A stretch of 64,000 nt of DNA from Nocardioides sp. PD653-B2 (GCF_002117935.1 NZ_BDJE01000010.1:1-64000); one strand, 5' to 3'. Shown: positions 9,609 to 19,324, numbered from the stretch's first letter. Notes: generated from the sequence alone by a model not told the origin. Numbers and translations are program-made.

Positions 9609-10958
9609 ATGACCGAAACTGCTGTCGCCGTCGGTGGCCCCACCCTCCCGCAGGAGCGCCGCCTCGTCACCGCGATCCCCGGCCCCGGCTCGCTCGAGCG
9701 GCTGGAGGCCAAGAAGACCCACGTCGCCAACGGCGTCGGGACGACGCTGCCGGTCTTCGTGGCCGCGGCAGGCGGGGGCGTGATCGTCGACGTCGACGGC
9801 AACTCGCTCATCGACCTCGGCTCCGGCATCGCGGTCACCACCGTCGGCAACGCGGCCCCCGCGGTGGCCCGCAACGTGCACGCGCAGGTCGACGCCTTCA
9901 CGCACACCTGCTTCATGGTCACGCCGTACGACGGCTACGTCGACGTGTGCGCGGCGCTCGCGGAGCTCACCCCCGGCGACCACGCGAAGAAGAGCGCGCT
10001 CTTCAACTCCGGCGCCGAGGCCGTCGAGAACGCCGTGAAGATCGCCCGCGTCGCGACCGGCCGGGACGCGGTGGCGGTCTTCGACCACGCCTACCACGGC
10101 CGCACCAACCTCACGATGGCGATGACGGCGAAGAACATGCCCTACAAGAACGGGTTCGGCCCGTTCGCGGGCGAGGTCTACCGGGCCCCGATGTCCTACC
10201 CGCTGCGCGACGGTCTGACCGGCGAGCAGGCCGCGGCGCGGGCGATCGACGTGCTCGACAAGCAGGTCGGTGTCGACAACCTCGCCTGCGTGGTGATCGA
10301 GCCCATCCAGGGCGAGGGCGGCTTCATCGTCCCGGCGCCCGGCTTCCTGCCCGCCCTCGCGGCGTGGGCGCAGGACAACGGCATCGTGTTCATCGCCGAC
10401 GAGATCCAGAGCGGCTTCTGCCGCACCGGCGACTGGTTCGCCTCCGAGCACGAGAAGGTCGTGCCCGACCTGGTCACGACCGCGAAGGGCATCGCCGGCG
10501 GGTTCCCGCTCGCCGGCGTCACCGGCCGCGCGGAGCTGATGGACAGCGTGCACGTCGGCGGCCTCGGCGGCACGTACGGCGGCAACCCGGTCGCCTGCGC
10601 GGCCGCGCTCGGTGCGATGGAGGAGATGCGGGAGGGCCGGCTGGACGCCCGGGCCCGCGAGATCGGCGCCCGGATGAGCGCCCGCCTCAGCGAGCTGGCC
10701 GCGGGCCACGACGTCATCGCCGACGTCCGTGGCCGCGGCGCCATGATGGCGATCGAGCTGTGCAAGCCGGGGACGACGGAGCCGGACCCGGCCCGCACGG
10801 CGGCGGTCGCGGCGTACTGCCACCAGCAGGGTGTCGTCGTGCTCACCTGCGGCACGTGGGGCAACGTCTTCCGGTTCCTGCCACCGCTGTCGATCGGGGA
10901 TGCCCTCCTCGAGGAGGCGTTCGACGTGGTCGCGGAGGCCTTCGCCGCCACGGCGTGA
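9609..10958 (+). CDS. gabT: 4-aminobutyrate-2-oxoglutarate aminotransferase
   Basis: A 449-residue class-III PLP aminotransferase. The PLP lysine is Lys293 ([11 protein letters not shown]), preceded by the [13 protein letters not shown] motif with the cofactor-contacting aspartate, and an upstream [13 protein letters not shown] phosphate-binding motif. The length and motifs match GabT, which converts GABA and 2-oxoglutarate to succinate semialdehyde and glutamate. It stands at the edge of a polyamine-utilisation island, consistent with GABA arising from putrescine. No succinate-semialdehyde dehydrogenase is adjacent. The ATG at 9609 is where family similarity begins and where a TAGGCT element suggests a leaderless transcript. 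Confidence 0.93.
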   Translation: MTETAVAVGGPTLPQERRLVTAIPGPGSLERLEAKKTHVANGVGTTLPVFVAAAGGGVIVDVDGNSLIDLGSGIAVTTVGNAAPAVARNVHAQVDAFTHTCFMVTPYDGYVDVCAALAELTPGDHAKKSALFNSGAEAVENAVKIARVATGRDAVAVFDHAYHGRTNLTMAMTAKNMPYKNGFGPFAGEVYRAPMSYPLRDGLTGEQAAARAIDVLDKQVGVDNLACVVIEPIQGEGGFIVPAPGFLPALAAWAQDNGIVFIADEIQSGFCRTGDWFASEHEKVVPDLVTTAKGIAGGFPLAGVTGRAELMDSVHVGGLGGTYGGNPVACAAALGAMEEMREGRLDARAREIGARMSARLSELAAGHDVIADVRGRGAMMAIELCKPGTTEPDPARTAAVAAYCHQQGVVVLTCGTWGNVFRFLPPLSIGDALLEEAFDVVAEAFAATA

Positions 10959-10964
10959 CCGCAC

Positions 10965-12614
10965 TCACGGCTCGACGGCGGCGCCGGGCTTGCCCGCTTC
11001 GGCGTAGGACCGCACGACCGAGGTGTTGAGCGGGAAGTCGATCGCGAGCTCGCGGAACAGCAGGCCCGCGGCGGTCGTGGCCGCCGCGGTCGCCTGCGCG
11101 ACGACCTCGTCGGCGAGGGCGACCGGGGTGTGCACGACGACCTCGTCGTGGAGGAAGAACACCAGGTGCGGGCGGACGTCGAGCGGGCCGGTGCCGCCCA
11201 GGCGCCAGAGCCGGTTGCGCAGGTCGGCGATCCAGCACAGCGCCCACTCGGCGCCGGTGCCCTGGACGACGAAGTTGCGGGTGAAGCGGCCGTAGGCGCG
11301 CCGGTAGCGGGCCTGGCTGTCGGGGTCGACCGGCGGGTCGTCGGGGTCGCGGTCCCACGCCTCCCCCAGCCCGGGCGACCCGCGCCCCAGCAGCGTGCGC
11401 ACGACCTGGCCGCGCTCGCCGGCACGGGCGGCGTCCTCGACGAGGCCGAAGGCGTCGGGGTAGCGCCGGGTGAGCCCGGCGACCATGCGGCCGCTCTCGC
11501 CGGTGGTGGCGCCGTACATCGCGCCGAGCAGGCCGAGCTTGGCGTCCTTGCGGCTGGCGACCGCGCCGTCGTCGACCATCCCCTGGTAGAGGTCGGCACC
11601 GCGGGCCGCCTTGGCCAGCGCACGGTCGCCGCTCATGCCGGCGAGCACGCGCGGCTCGAGCTGGGCGACGTCGGCGACCACGAACGTCCAGCCCTCGTCG
11701 GCCACCGCCGCCGACCGGACCTGTACCGGGAACGACAGCGCGCCTCCCCCGTTGGACGACCACCGGCCGGTGGCGGAGCCGGCCGGCTGGTACGACGGCC
11801 GGAACCGGCCGCCGCTGACCCACTGGTCGAGCCAGGTCCAGCCGTTGGTCTGGAAGAGGTGCGCGAGCTGCTTGTAGCGCAGCAGCGGCGCGATGCCGGG
11901 ATGGTCGAGCGCGCGCAGGGTCGAGGCCCGGGTGTCGGCGACGTCCAGCCCGGCCCGGCGCAGCGCGGTGAGCAGCTCGGGTCGCGAGTCGGGATTCAGC
12001 CCGGGCGCCTCGAACGCAGCCCGCACCTCGGCGACCAGGGCGTCGAGCCGCTGCGGACGGGCGCCCCGCGGCGGCCGCGGGCCGAGGAGGTCGGCGAGCA
12101 GGCGCTCGTGCACGTCGGTGCGCCACGGCACGCCGGCGTGCGTCATCTCGGCGGCGACCAGGGCTCCCGACGACTCCGCCGCGAGCAGCAGCCCGAGGCG
12201 CGCGGACTCGGCCGAGGCCGCCACCGCCGCCAGCTGACGGGCGTCCTCGACGTCGGCGCGCAGGTGCTCGGCCGTGTCGTCGACGGAGAACAGCGCGGGG
12301 TGGGACGGCGCGCTCGGGCCGAGGCGGTCCCAGTGCTCCGAGTCGACGCCCTCCAGGAGCCGCCCGTCGACGGCGGGGGCGCGGCGCAGCAGGTGGTGGC
12401 CCAGTCGCAGGTCGTGGCAGCGCTGCACCCGCACCCCGGCGGCGAGCAGCGGCGGGTACCAGCGCGCGGTGTCGTCCCACACCCAGCGCGGCGCGTCGAC
12501 CTCACGCGCGCCGACGTACGCCGCCAGGTCGGCCACCGCGAGCTCCCGGCCCCCGTCGTCGTCGACGACCAGGACGCGATCGCCCGGCAGGCGCGAGAGC
12601 GAGACCCGGGTCAT
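10965..12614 (-). CDS. Bifunctional 3'-5' exonuclease/DNA polymerase (family A)
   Basis: A 549-residue stand-alone PolA-like protein without the 5'-3' nuclease domain. The N-terminal 200 residues correspond to a diverged exonuclease-like domain in which I do not see the DEDD catalytic set clearly. The polymerase half is intact: motif A ADVAQLEPRVLAG, the O-helix RKDAKLGLLGAMYG and motif C LHDEVVVH. Actinobacteria often carry such a gene beside their main PolA. The gene ends 6 nt from the convergent gabT stop. The ATG has GAGGGT 6 nt upstream and no Shine-Dalgarno. A repair or translesion role is plausible but unproven. Confidence 0.85.
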   Translation of the reverse strand: MTRVSLSRLPGDRVLVVDDDGGRELAVADLAAYVGAREVDAPRWVWDDTARWYPPLLAAGVRVQRCHDLRLGHHLLRRAPAVDGRLLEGVDSEHWDRLGPSAPSHPALFSVDDTAEHLRADVEDARQLAAVAASAESARLGLLLAAESSGALVAAEMTHAGVPWRTDVHERLLADLLGPRPPRGARPQRLDALVAEVRAAFEAPGLNPDSRPELLTALRRAGLDVADTRASTLRALDHPGIAPLLRYKQLAHLFQTNGWTWLDQWVSGGRFRPSYQPAGSATGRWSSNGGGALSFPVQVRSAAVADEGWTFVVADVAQLEPRVLAGMSGDRALAKAARGADLYQGMVDDGAVASRKDAKLGLLGAMYGATTGESGRMVAGLTRRYPDAFGLVEDAARAGERGQVVRTLLGRGSPGLGEAWDRDPDDPPVDPDSQARYRRAYGRFTRNFVVQGTGAEWALCWIADLRNRLWRLGGTGPLDVRPHLVFFLHDEVVVHTPVALADEVVAQATAAATTAAGLLFRELAIDFPLNTSVVRSYAEAGKPGAAVEP

Positions 12615-12698
12615 GGGAGCACCCTCTCAGCCTGCGACGACAGCCGCGCTCGAGCGGTGACGGTGCGCAGCCAGGGGCCCGACGTCGAGACGCGCTGA

Positions 12699-13523
12699 TC
12701 AACGCGCCCCGGTCATCGTCTCCGCGGTCGAGCCCGACAGCCGCTGGGCGAGGTAGATCGGGATCGCCGACAAGAGCACCAGCACCGCGGCCACGACGTT
12801 GACGATCGGCGCCTGGTTGGGGCGGAAGAGGTTCTGGAAGATCCACAGCGGCAGTGTCTGGTCGTGGCTGCTGGCGGTGAACGTGGTCACCACGATCTCG
12901 TCGAACGACAGCCCGAACGACAGCAGCGCCCCGGCCAGCAGCGCCGAGCGCAGCATCGGGAAGGTGACCAGGCGGAACGTCGTCCACCGGCCGGCGCCGA
13001 GGTCCATGGAGGCCTGCTCGAAGTTCACGCCGAGCCGCTGGAAGCGGGCCTGCACGTTGTTGAACACGGTCACGATGCAGAACGTCGCGTGGGCGATGAC
13101 GATCGTCCACAGGCTCAGCGGGACGCCGAGGATGGTGCGGAAGCCGTTCTGGAACGCGAGTCCGGTGACGATGCCGGGCAGCGCGATCGGCAAGATGATC
13201 AGCAGCGACACGACGTTGCGCCCGAAGAACCGGCTCCGCCGCAGCGCCATCGCGGCCAGCGTGCCGAGCGCCAGCGCGATCGCGGTCGCCGCGATCGCGA
13301 CCTCGATGCTGGTCCACAGCGCGTTGCGGGCGCCCTCGCTGTGCCACGCGAGCTTCCACCAGCGCAGCGTCAGCGACTCAGGCGGCCAGCCGAAGGTGTT
13401 GTCGGTGTTGAACGAGTTGAGGAGCACCAGCGCGAGCGGCACGTAGATCACCACGAGGCCGACCAGCGTGACGGCGGTGAGCGACCGGCGCAGCCCGCTC
13501 GACAGGATCATCTGCTGGCTCAT
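12699..13523 (-). CDS. potC: Spermidine/putrescine-type ABC permease (PotC-like), system 1
   Basis: A 274-residue permease with about six membrane helices and the inner-membrane coupling motif near EQASMDLGAGRWTTFRLVTFP. Pot systems import putrescine or spermidine; substrate specificity cannot be read from the permease. The start ATG overlaps the stop of the preceding permease (TGATG at 13521-13525). It is the last gene of a four-gene operon in the order ATPase, binding protein, PotB, PotC. The open frame continues upstream, but similarity begins at MSQQMILS. Confidence 0.9.
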   Translation of the reverse strand: MSQQMILSSGLRRSLTAVTLVGLVVIYVPLALVLLNSFNTDNTFGWPPESLTLRWWKLAWHSEGARNALWTSIEVAIAATAIALALGTLAAMALRRSRFFGRNVVSLLIILPIALPGIVTGLAFQNGFRTILGVPLSLWTIVIAHATFCIVTVFNNVQARFQRLGVNFEQASMDLGAGRWTTFRLVTFPMLRSALLAGALLSFGLSFDEIVVTTFTASSHDQTLPLWIFQNLFRPNQAPIVNVVAAVLVLLSAIPIYLAQRLSGSTAETMTGAR

Positions 13524-14371
13524 CAGAGGTTCTCCAGCGCGCCGGTACGACGGGCCGCGGCGAGGTAGACCAGCATCACGACGATCGGCACCGTGGCGAC
13601 GGCCGCGGCGAACGGCAGGTTGTTGGCCGCTCCCTGGTTGTCGAAGACGACGTTGCCGAGCAGCTGGCTGGTGCCGCCGACGATCTTGACCGCGATGTAG
13701 TCGCCCAGGGACAGCGAGAAGGTGAAGATCGAGCCGGCCACGATCGCCGGGAAGGCCATCGGGATCACCACGCGGCGGATCGTCGTCCACGCGCCGCCGC
13801 CCAGGTCGGCCGAGGCCTCGAAGAGCGAGTTCGGCACCCGCTCGAGACCGGCGTACACCGGCAGGATCATGTAGGGCAGCCACAGGTAGGACAGCGTGAT
13901 GATCACGGCCGGCACGCCGTAGCCCGGCGAGTGCAGGCCGAACGGCGCCGCGACCCACGCGAGCGGGCCGTCGGCCGAGAGCATCCCGCGCCACGCGTAG
14001 GCCTTGACGAGGTACGACGCCCACAGCGGCATCAGGACCGCGATCACCAGCAGGCGCTGGAGCCTGGGCGAGGCCACCTTCGCCATGTACAGCGCGATCG
14101 GGAAGGCCAGCACCGCGTCGATGACCGTCACCAGCGCGGCGATGCCGATCGTGCGCAGCGTGATCGTGCGGTAGACGTCGATCGTGAAGAGGTCCCGGAA
14201 GTTGTCGAGCGTCCAGGTGCGCTGGATGGTGCCGGTGAAGTCGTCCTGCGTCCACAGGGAGGTGATGAGGAGCGCCGCCAGGGCCCCCAGGTAGGCGACC
14301 CCCAGCCACAGCATCGGTGGCGTGAGGAGCGCGCCCACCCGGAGACCCGGACGGCGATCGAGGACGCTCAA
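13523..14371 (-). CDS. potB: Spermidine/putrescine-type ABC permease (PotB-like), system 1
   Basis: A 282-residue permease with about six membrane segments and the EAA-type coupling motif LFEASADLGGGAWTTIRRV. The start used is TTG at 14371, with AAGGG about 8 nt upstream inside the end of the binding-protein gene; an internal GTG is a fallback. Its stop overlaps the PotC start (TGATG), giving coupled synthesis of the two permease subunits in a 1:1 ratio. It lies 4 nt after the solute-binding protein gene. Confidence 0.88.
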   Translation of the reverse strand: MSVLDRRPGLRVGALLTPPMLWLGVAYLGALAALLITSLWTQDDFTGTIQRTWTLDNFRDLFTIDVYRTITLRTIGIAALVTVIDAVLAFPIALYMAKVASPRLQRLLVIAVLMPLWASYLVKAYAWRGMLSADGPLAWVAAPFGLHSPGYGVPAVIITLSYLWLPYMILPVYAGLERVPNSLFEASADLGGGAWTTIRRVVIPMAFPAIVAGSIFTFSLSLGDYIAVKIVGGTSQLLGNVVFDNQGAANNLPFAAAVATVPIVVMLVYLAAARRTGALENL

Positions 14372-14375
14372 GTCG

Positions 14376-15593
14376 TCAGCCCTTGACCTCGGTCCAGGCC
14401 GTCGTCCAGTCGCCGTAGTCGGTGCACGTCACGTCCGTGCGCCCGTCCAGGCATTGCGCGATCGGCGTCGTCCAGTAGTGGATCTGGTCGGCGTACGCCG
14501 CGTCCTTCGCGTGGTAGGTGTCGCAGAAGGACGTGTCGGACGTCAGGTCGCAGGCCAAGGTGTTGGCCGGCGCCTCGCCGAAGTACTCCGCCACGGCGGC
14601 CTGCGCCTCCGGGCTGGTGATGTAGTCCATCCACGCGTAGCCGCAGTTCGGGTCGGGCGCGTCGGCGCTGATCATCCAGGTGTCGGACCAGCCGGTCGAT
14701 CCCTCGTCGGGCAGGAACGCCTCGACCTTGTCGCCGATCGTGGACGCGATCACCTGCCAGGTGGTGCCGATGACCGAGTCGCCGCTCTTGAACGCCGCGA
14801 CCTCCTTGAGGTAGTCGGACCAGTACTCCGACACGTTCGCCTTCTGCTTCTTGAGCAGGTCGACGGCGGCCGCGAGCTGGTCCTCGTCGAGGGCGTAGGG
14901 GTCCTTGATACCCAGGTCGGGCTGGGTGTTCATCAGGTAGAGCGCCGCGTCGGCGATGTAGATCGGCGAGTCGTACGCCGTCACCTTGCCGGCGTACTGC
15001 GACGCGTCGTCGAAGACCGCGCTCCAGCCCGTCGGGGCCGGGTCGACCACATCGGGGTTGTACATGAGCAGGTTCGCGCCCCAGCCGTGCGGGACGCCGT
15101 ACATCTGGCCGTCCACGGAGTTCCAGGGCTGGTCCTTGAGGAAGTCCTCGATGTCGGGGTAGTTGGTCAGGAGGTCGGTGTTGACCGGGGCGGCGTCGCC
15201 ACCCGCGATCAACCGCAGCGAGGCGTCGCCGGACGCCGAGACGACGTCGTACTCCCCCGACTTCATCAGCTGGATGGCCTCGTCGGAGGTGGCGAAGTAC
15301 TTCACGTTGGCCTGGCAGCCGGTCTTCTCCTCGAACGGGGTCACCCAGTCGATCGACTTGTCCGTCGAGCCGTCCTCGGCGTAGCCGGGCCAGGCGAGGA
15401 TGTTGACCTCGCCCTCCATGTCGCCGAGCTCCTCCATCATCGGGACGTCGGGGGCGGTGAACCCGCCCTGCTCCTCGGCGGCCTTCGGGCCGCCGCCGTC
15501 GCCGTCTCCCGAGCTGGTGCCGCATGCCGTGGCCAGGGCCAGGAGCCCGGCGCAGGCCACCGCCGCGAGCCTCTTCGAGCCGATTGTCTTCAT
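14376..15593 (-). CDS. potD: Polyamine ABC substrate-binding lipoprotein, system 1
   Basis: A 405-residue solute-binding lipoprotein. The signal segment ends in the lipobox ALATAC at residues 19-24, followed by a Gly/Asp-rich linker. The mature domain shows the family pattern VNILAWPGYAEDG, then VKYFATSDEAIQLMKSG, YGVPHGWGANLLMYN and the SPEAQAAVAEYFGEAPAN hinge region. The acidic mature protein is typical of binders of cationic polyamines. Its start overlaps the ATPase stop as ATGA (15590-15593). Having the ATPase gene first, ahead of the binding protein, is the reverse of system 2 in this window. Confidence 0.9.
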   Translation of the reverse strand: MKTIGSKRLAAVACAGLLALATACGTSSGDGDGGGPKAAEEQGGFTAPDVPMMEELGDMEGEVNILAWPGYAEDGSTDKSIDWVTPFEEKTGCQANVKYFATSDEAIQLMKSGEYDVVSASGDASLRLIAGGDAAPVNTDLLTNYPDIEDFLKDQPWNSVDGQMYGVPHGWGANLLMYNPDVVDPAPTGWSAVFDDASQYAGKVTAYDSPIYIADAALYLMNTQPDLGIKDPYALDEDQLAAAVDLLKKQKANVSEYWSDYLKEVAAFKSGDSVIGTTWQVIASTIGDKVEAFLPDEGSTGWSDTWMISADAPDPNCGYAWMDYITSPEAQAAVAEYFGEAPANTLACDLTSDTSFCDTYHAKDAAYADQIHYWTTPIAQCLDGRTDVTCTDYGDWTTAWTEVKG

Positions 15594-16666
15594 GCTGTCT
15601 CCTCCTCAGGGGACGCCACCGGGGCGGCGGGAGCCGCACCCAGGGACACCAGGTGGTCGCGCCGCCACGAGAGGACGACGCGCTGGTCGCGTCGCTCGAG
15701 GGCGGCGTCGATCGAGCTGTCGGTGTTCTGGTGGGACACCGTCAGCGTGGGGCCGGCGTCGAGGTCGACGACCGACACCGTGGTGGAGCCGAGGTAGACG
15801 ACCTCGCGGACGACGCCGGGCGCCGCACAGACCGCGGGACCGGACCGTGCCTCGCCCGGGGCCTCGGACGACATCCGCACCTTCTCGGGGCGGATCACGA
15901 ACGTGCCCTCCTCGCCGAGCAGCTGCTGGGCGACCTCGCCCTGGAAGACGTTGGAGGTGCCGACGAAGCCGGCGACGAACGCGCTCACCGGCCGCTCGTA
16001 GAGCTCGACCGGCGTCGCGAGCTGCTCGATGCGCCCCTCGTTGAAGACCGCGATGCGGTCGCTCATCGTGAGCGCCTCCTCCTGGTCGTGGGTGACGAAG
16101 ACGAAGGTGATGCCGACCTCGCGCTGGATCTCCTTGAGCTCGATCTGCATCTCGCGGCGGAGCTTGAGGTCCAGGGCACCGAGCGGCTCGTCGAGCAGCA
16201 GGACCCGCGGCCGGTTGACCAGCGCGCGGGCCAGCGCGACCCGCTGGCGCTGGCCGCCGGAGAGCTGGTGCGGCCGCCGGTCGGCGTACCCCTCGAGCCG
16301 GACCGTCGCCAGGGCCTCCTCGGCGCGCTGGCGACGCTCGGCGCCGGGCACCTTCTTCACGCGCAGCCCGTACTCGACGTTCTGCTGCACGCTCATGTGC
16401 GGGAAGATCGCGTAGTCCTGGAAGACGGTGTTGACGTCGCGGGCGAACGCCGGGCGCCGGGTCACGTCCTCGTCGGCCAGCAGGACCCGGCCGGACGTGG
16501 GCTCCTCGAAGCCGGCGATCAGCCGCAGCACGGTCGTCTTGCCGGAGCCCGACGGGCCGAGCATCGAGAAGAACTCGCCGTCGACGATGTCCAGGTCGAG
16601 GTCGTCGACGGCGCGCACCTGGTCGAAGTGCTTGCTCACGCCACGCAACGAGATCGCCGTCGACAT
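15590..16666 (-). CDS. potA: Polyamine ABC transporter ATPase, system 1
   Basis: A 358-residue ATPase that powers import. Walker A GPSGSGKTT (about 37-45), Q-loop FQDY, signature LSGGQRQR, Walker B LLLDEPLGALD and the switch histidine in VTHDQEEA are all present. A TOBE-type regulatory domain occupies the last 110 residues. It is the first gene of the system 1 operon. Instead of a Shine-Dalgarno, a TAGGTT hexamer lies 6 nt before the ATG. The gene diverges from the polysaccharide deacetylase. Confidence 0.93.
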   Translation of the reverse strand: MSTAISLRGVSKHFDQVRAVDDLDLDIVDGEFFSMLGPSGSGKTTVLRLIAGFEEPTSGRVLLADEDVTRRPAFARDVNTVFQDYAIFPHMSVQQNVEYGLRVKKVPGAERRQRAEEALATVRLEGYADRRPHQLSGGQRQRVALARALVNRPRVLLLDEPLGALDLKLRREMQIELKEIQREVGITFVFVTHDQEEALTMSDRIAVFNEGRIEQLATPVELYERPVSAFVAGFVGTSNVFQGEVAQQLLGEEGTFVIRPEKVRMSSEAPGEARSGPAVCAAPGVVREVVYLGSTTVSVVDLDAGPTLTVSHQNTDSSIDAALERRDQRVVLSWRRDHLVSLGAAPAAPVASPEEETA

Positions 16667-16672
16667 AGCGGC

Positions 16673-16678
16673 AACCTA
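16673..16678 (-). promoter_or_regulatory. Putative -10 element of leaderless pot system 1 mRNA
   Basis: Minus-strand TAGGTT ending 6 nt before the potA ATG at 16666. No ribosome-binding sequence lies between. Confidence 0.45.
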
Positions 16679-16820
16679 GCGGGGTCGGACCGTCGAGTTC
16701 CATCGTCTGCGGGCCCATTCACAACGATTTGGTAGGTCGTTACGTTCCCGTGACTTCGGTTTACGTGCGCGCGACAACCAGCTCGCCCCGGCGCGCGTCT
16801 GACCCGCAGGAGGTGGGTGC

Positions 16821-18116
16821 ATGCGCTGGGCGCTCGGGCTGCTGCTCGCCGTCGTGCTGCCGGTGTCCCTCGCCGTGCCGGCGGACTCCGCTCCCCGCAC
16901 GCACCAGGAGGTCGTGCCGTGCTCGCGCGGGCTGGTCGCGCTCACCTTCGACGACGGGCCGTCGAGCACCGTCACCCCGAAGCTGGTGCGGCTGCTGGCT
17001 CGGCTCGACGTCCCGGCCACGTTCTTCATGGTCGGCAGCCGGGTCGTGGCGGCGCCCGACACCGCCCGGCTCGTCGAGCGGGCCGGCTTCGCGATCGGCA
17101 ACCACACCTGGCTGCACACCGACCTGACCACCCAGAGCAAGGCCGAGATCAGGAAGTCGATCCGCTCGACCCAGGAGGCGATGGTCGACGCCGGGCTGCA
17201 CCCCACCCGCCTGGCCCGTCCGCCGTACGGCGCCGTCGACGACCGGGTCCGCCGGGTGCTCGCCGGCCTGGGCCTGGTGCCGGTGCTGTGGACGATCGAC
17301 TCCCGCGACTGGACGGGGCTGACCCCGGGCCAGATCCGCGAGCGGGTCCTCGACGGGGTCCACCGGCACCGCACCAACGTGGTGCTCCAGCACGACGGCG
17401 TCACGAACTCGCCGGCCACGCTGCGCGCGCTGCCCGGCGAGATCGCCACCCTGCGCGCGCGGGGCTTCTGCTTCGCCGGGCTCGACGAGACCGGTCAGCC
17501 CACACCGCCGGTGCCGGAGGTGACGGTCACGCCCGCTCGCGGGCGGGTCGCCGAGGGCGAGCAGGTGCGGCTCACGGTGCGGCTCGACCAGCCGACCACG
17601 CGCACCACGACGGTGCGGGTGGCGGGCCGGACGGTGCACGTCCCGCGCGGCGAGCGGACCGCGCAGCTCACCTACCGCGCGCCCCAGGACCAGGTCGACG
17701 AGACGCCGGAGGACGTGACGCTCTCCCCCGGCACCGTCGTCCGCGTGCTCGACGACGACCCGCACCCGGTCGTCAGCCTCCGCGACGCGACGGTCACCGC
17801 CTCCCCGCTGCTGCCGACCGTCGTCCCGGTCGAGGTGCGGACCGACCGGCCGCGCGACCGCGACCAGGCGGTCGTCGTACGCACCGCGCTCGGGGCGGTC
17901 GGGGTCGTCGTCCCGGCGCTGGCGCGACGGGCGACGGGCATGCTGACCGTGCCGGTCGGACGGCCCGACCAGCGGGTGCGCACGTTCGTGCTCGCGACCG
18001 CGGGGGCGCGCGCGACGCTCACGGTGCGGCCGCCCGAGCAGACCCGAGGGCAGGCGGCGCACGCCGCCTTCGCCCAGGTGCGGTGGCCGGACCTACGGGT
18101 GCCCCCGCTCTTCTAG
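16821..18116 (+). CDS. Exported polysaccharide deacetylase (NodB domain)
   Basis: A 431-residue protein with a Sec signal peptide (residues 1-22), a NodB deacetylase domain (about 30-215) and a C-terminal beta-rich tail (about 225-420). Deacetylase motifs are clear: TFDDGP with the metal aspartate pair, HTWLHT-type zinc histidines (GNHTWLHTDL), RPPYGA and a late VLQHDG motif. It probably removes acetyl groups from peptidoglycan or a surface polysaccharide. The tail repeats a Calx-beta-like pattern, unusual for the family. A strong AGGAGG lies 8 nt before the ATG. The TAG stop shares the tetranucleotide CTAG with the convergent gene's stop. Confidence 0.9.
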   Translation: MRWALGLLLAVVLPVSLAVPADSAPRTHQEVVPCSRGLVALTFDDGPSSTVTPKLVRLLARLDVPATFFMVGSRVVAAPDTARLVERAGFAIGNHTWLHTDLTTQSKAEIRKSIRSTQEAMVDAGLHPTRLARPPYGAVDDRVRRVLAGLGLVPVLWTIDSRDWTGLTPGQIRERVLDGVHRHRTNVVLQHDGVTNSPATLRALPGEIATLRARGFCFAGLDETGQPTPPVPEVTVTPARGRVAEGEQVRLTVRLDQPTTRTTTVRVAGRTVHVPRGERTAQLTYRAPQDQVDETPEDVTLSPGTVVRVLDDDPHPVVSLRDATVTASPLLPTVVPVEVRTDRPRDRDQAVVVRTALGAVGVVVPALARRATGMLTVPVGRPDQRVRTFVLATAGARATLTVRPPEQTRGQAAHAAFAQVRWPDLRVPPLF

Positions 18117-19324
18117 AGCTCCTGCTGTCCCCAGGGACTGCCGTACTCCGTGAGCAGGTCCAGGAACGGCACCGCGTCGAACGCCTCCGGACCGAGCACG
18201 CCCGCACCCGACCACGCACCGGTGGCGAGCAGCTCGAGGGCGACGACCGGGTTGATCGCGGTCTGCCAGACCACGCACTGGTGGCCGTACTCGCGCATCG
18301 TCACCTCGTTGTCGACCACGTGGTAGAGGTACGTCGACCTCGGCTCACCGTCCTTGCCCGTGCCCGTCACCCACAGTCCGGCGCAGGTCTTGCCCTTCAT
18401 CCGCGGGCCCACGGTGGCCGGGTCCGGCAGCACCGCGGCGACCACATCGCGCGGGCTCACCTCGACGCCCTTGACCCGCACCTTCTCGGTGCTGTCGAGG
18501 CCGAGCGTGTGCAGCACCTTGAGGATGTTGATGAACTCGTCGCCGAGGCCGTACTTGAAGGTCGCCCGCTTGCAGTCGACCCAGCGCGGCATGAGGAGCA
18601 CCTCCTCGTGCTCGACGTTGACGCACTCGACCGGGCCGATGCCCTCCGGGAAGTCGAAGACCTCCGGCTCGCTGAACGGCGGGGTCGTGAACCAGCCCCG
18701 GTCCTTCTCCCAGATGACGGGCGGGTTGAGGCACTCCTCGATCGTGGTCCACATCGAGAAGGACGGCGCGAAGACCTCGTGGCCGTCGTCGTCGGTCACG
18801 GTGAGGTTGGCACCGTCGCGGGTGCCGAGCTCGTCGATCTCGCTGAAGAGGTGGTCCGCGGCGTAGCGCGCGAACACGTCCGAGAGACCCGGCTCGACGC
18901 CGATCCCGACCAGCGCGAGCCGGCCGGCGGACTCCCAGTCGTCCGCGACCGCGAACTGCTCGTCGCCGAGCTTCACGCCGGTCTTCTCGTACGGCGACTC
19001 CGGGTGCGGCTTCGACAGCGACATCGCCATGTCGAGGTAGTCGGCGCCTGCCTCGAAGGCGCCGTTGAAGATCGACATGTCGAACACCGGGTCGACCGCG
19101 TTCATCACGTGGGTGATGCCGTGCTCGCGGCACAGCGCGGCGACCGCGTCGGCCGACGAGGCGTCGACCTGCGCGGCGACGTACCGCTCGTCGGTCGCGG
19201 CGGCCTTCTCCGCCCGGGCGAGGTCGTAGTCGGCGACCACGATCGTCTCGAAGAAGTCGCGGCGCGCGGCGATCGCGGCGAACGCCGACCCCACGCCCCC
19301 GGTGCCGACCAAGAGGATCTTCAC
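18113..19324 (-). CDS. Saccharopine-dehydrogenase-family reductase in polyamine cluster
   Basis: A 403-residue NAD(P)-dependent protein with an N-terminal Rossmann motif (VGTGGVGSAFA, residues 6-16), the GVEPGLSDVFARYA motif, and a saccharopine-dehydrogenase C-terminal domain. This superfamily includes saccharopine dehydrogenase and carboxy(nor)spermidine dehydrogenase, which reductively couples diamines with aspartate semialdehyde. Its place beside polyamine transport and putrescine catabolism genes suggests a polyamine or omega-amino-aldehyde substrate, but this is inference. The start is GTG. It ends in CTAG overlap with the deacetylase and begins beside a palindromic repeat element. Confidence 0.8.
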   Translation of the reverse strand: MKILLVGTGGVGSAFAAIAARRDFFETIVVADYDLARAEKAAATDERYVAAQVDASSADAVAALCREHGITHVMNAVDPVFDMSIFNGAFEAGADYLDMAMSLSKPHPESPYEKTGVKLGDEQFAVADDWESAGRLALVGIGVEPGLSDVFARYAADHLFSEIDELGTRDGANLTVTDDDGHEVFAPSFSMWTTIEECLNPPVIWEKDRGWFTTPPFSEPEVFDFPEGIGPVECVNVEHEEVLLMPRWVDCKRATFKYGLGDEFINILKVLHTLGLDSTEKVRVKGVEVSPRDVVAAVLPDPATVGPRMKGKTCAGLWVTGTGKDGEPRSTYLYHVVDNEVTMREYGHQCVVWQTAINPVVALELLATGAWSGAGVLGPEAFDAVPFLDLLTEYGSPWGQQEL

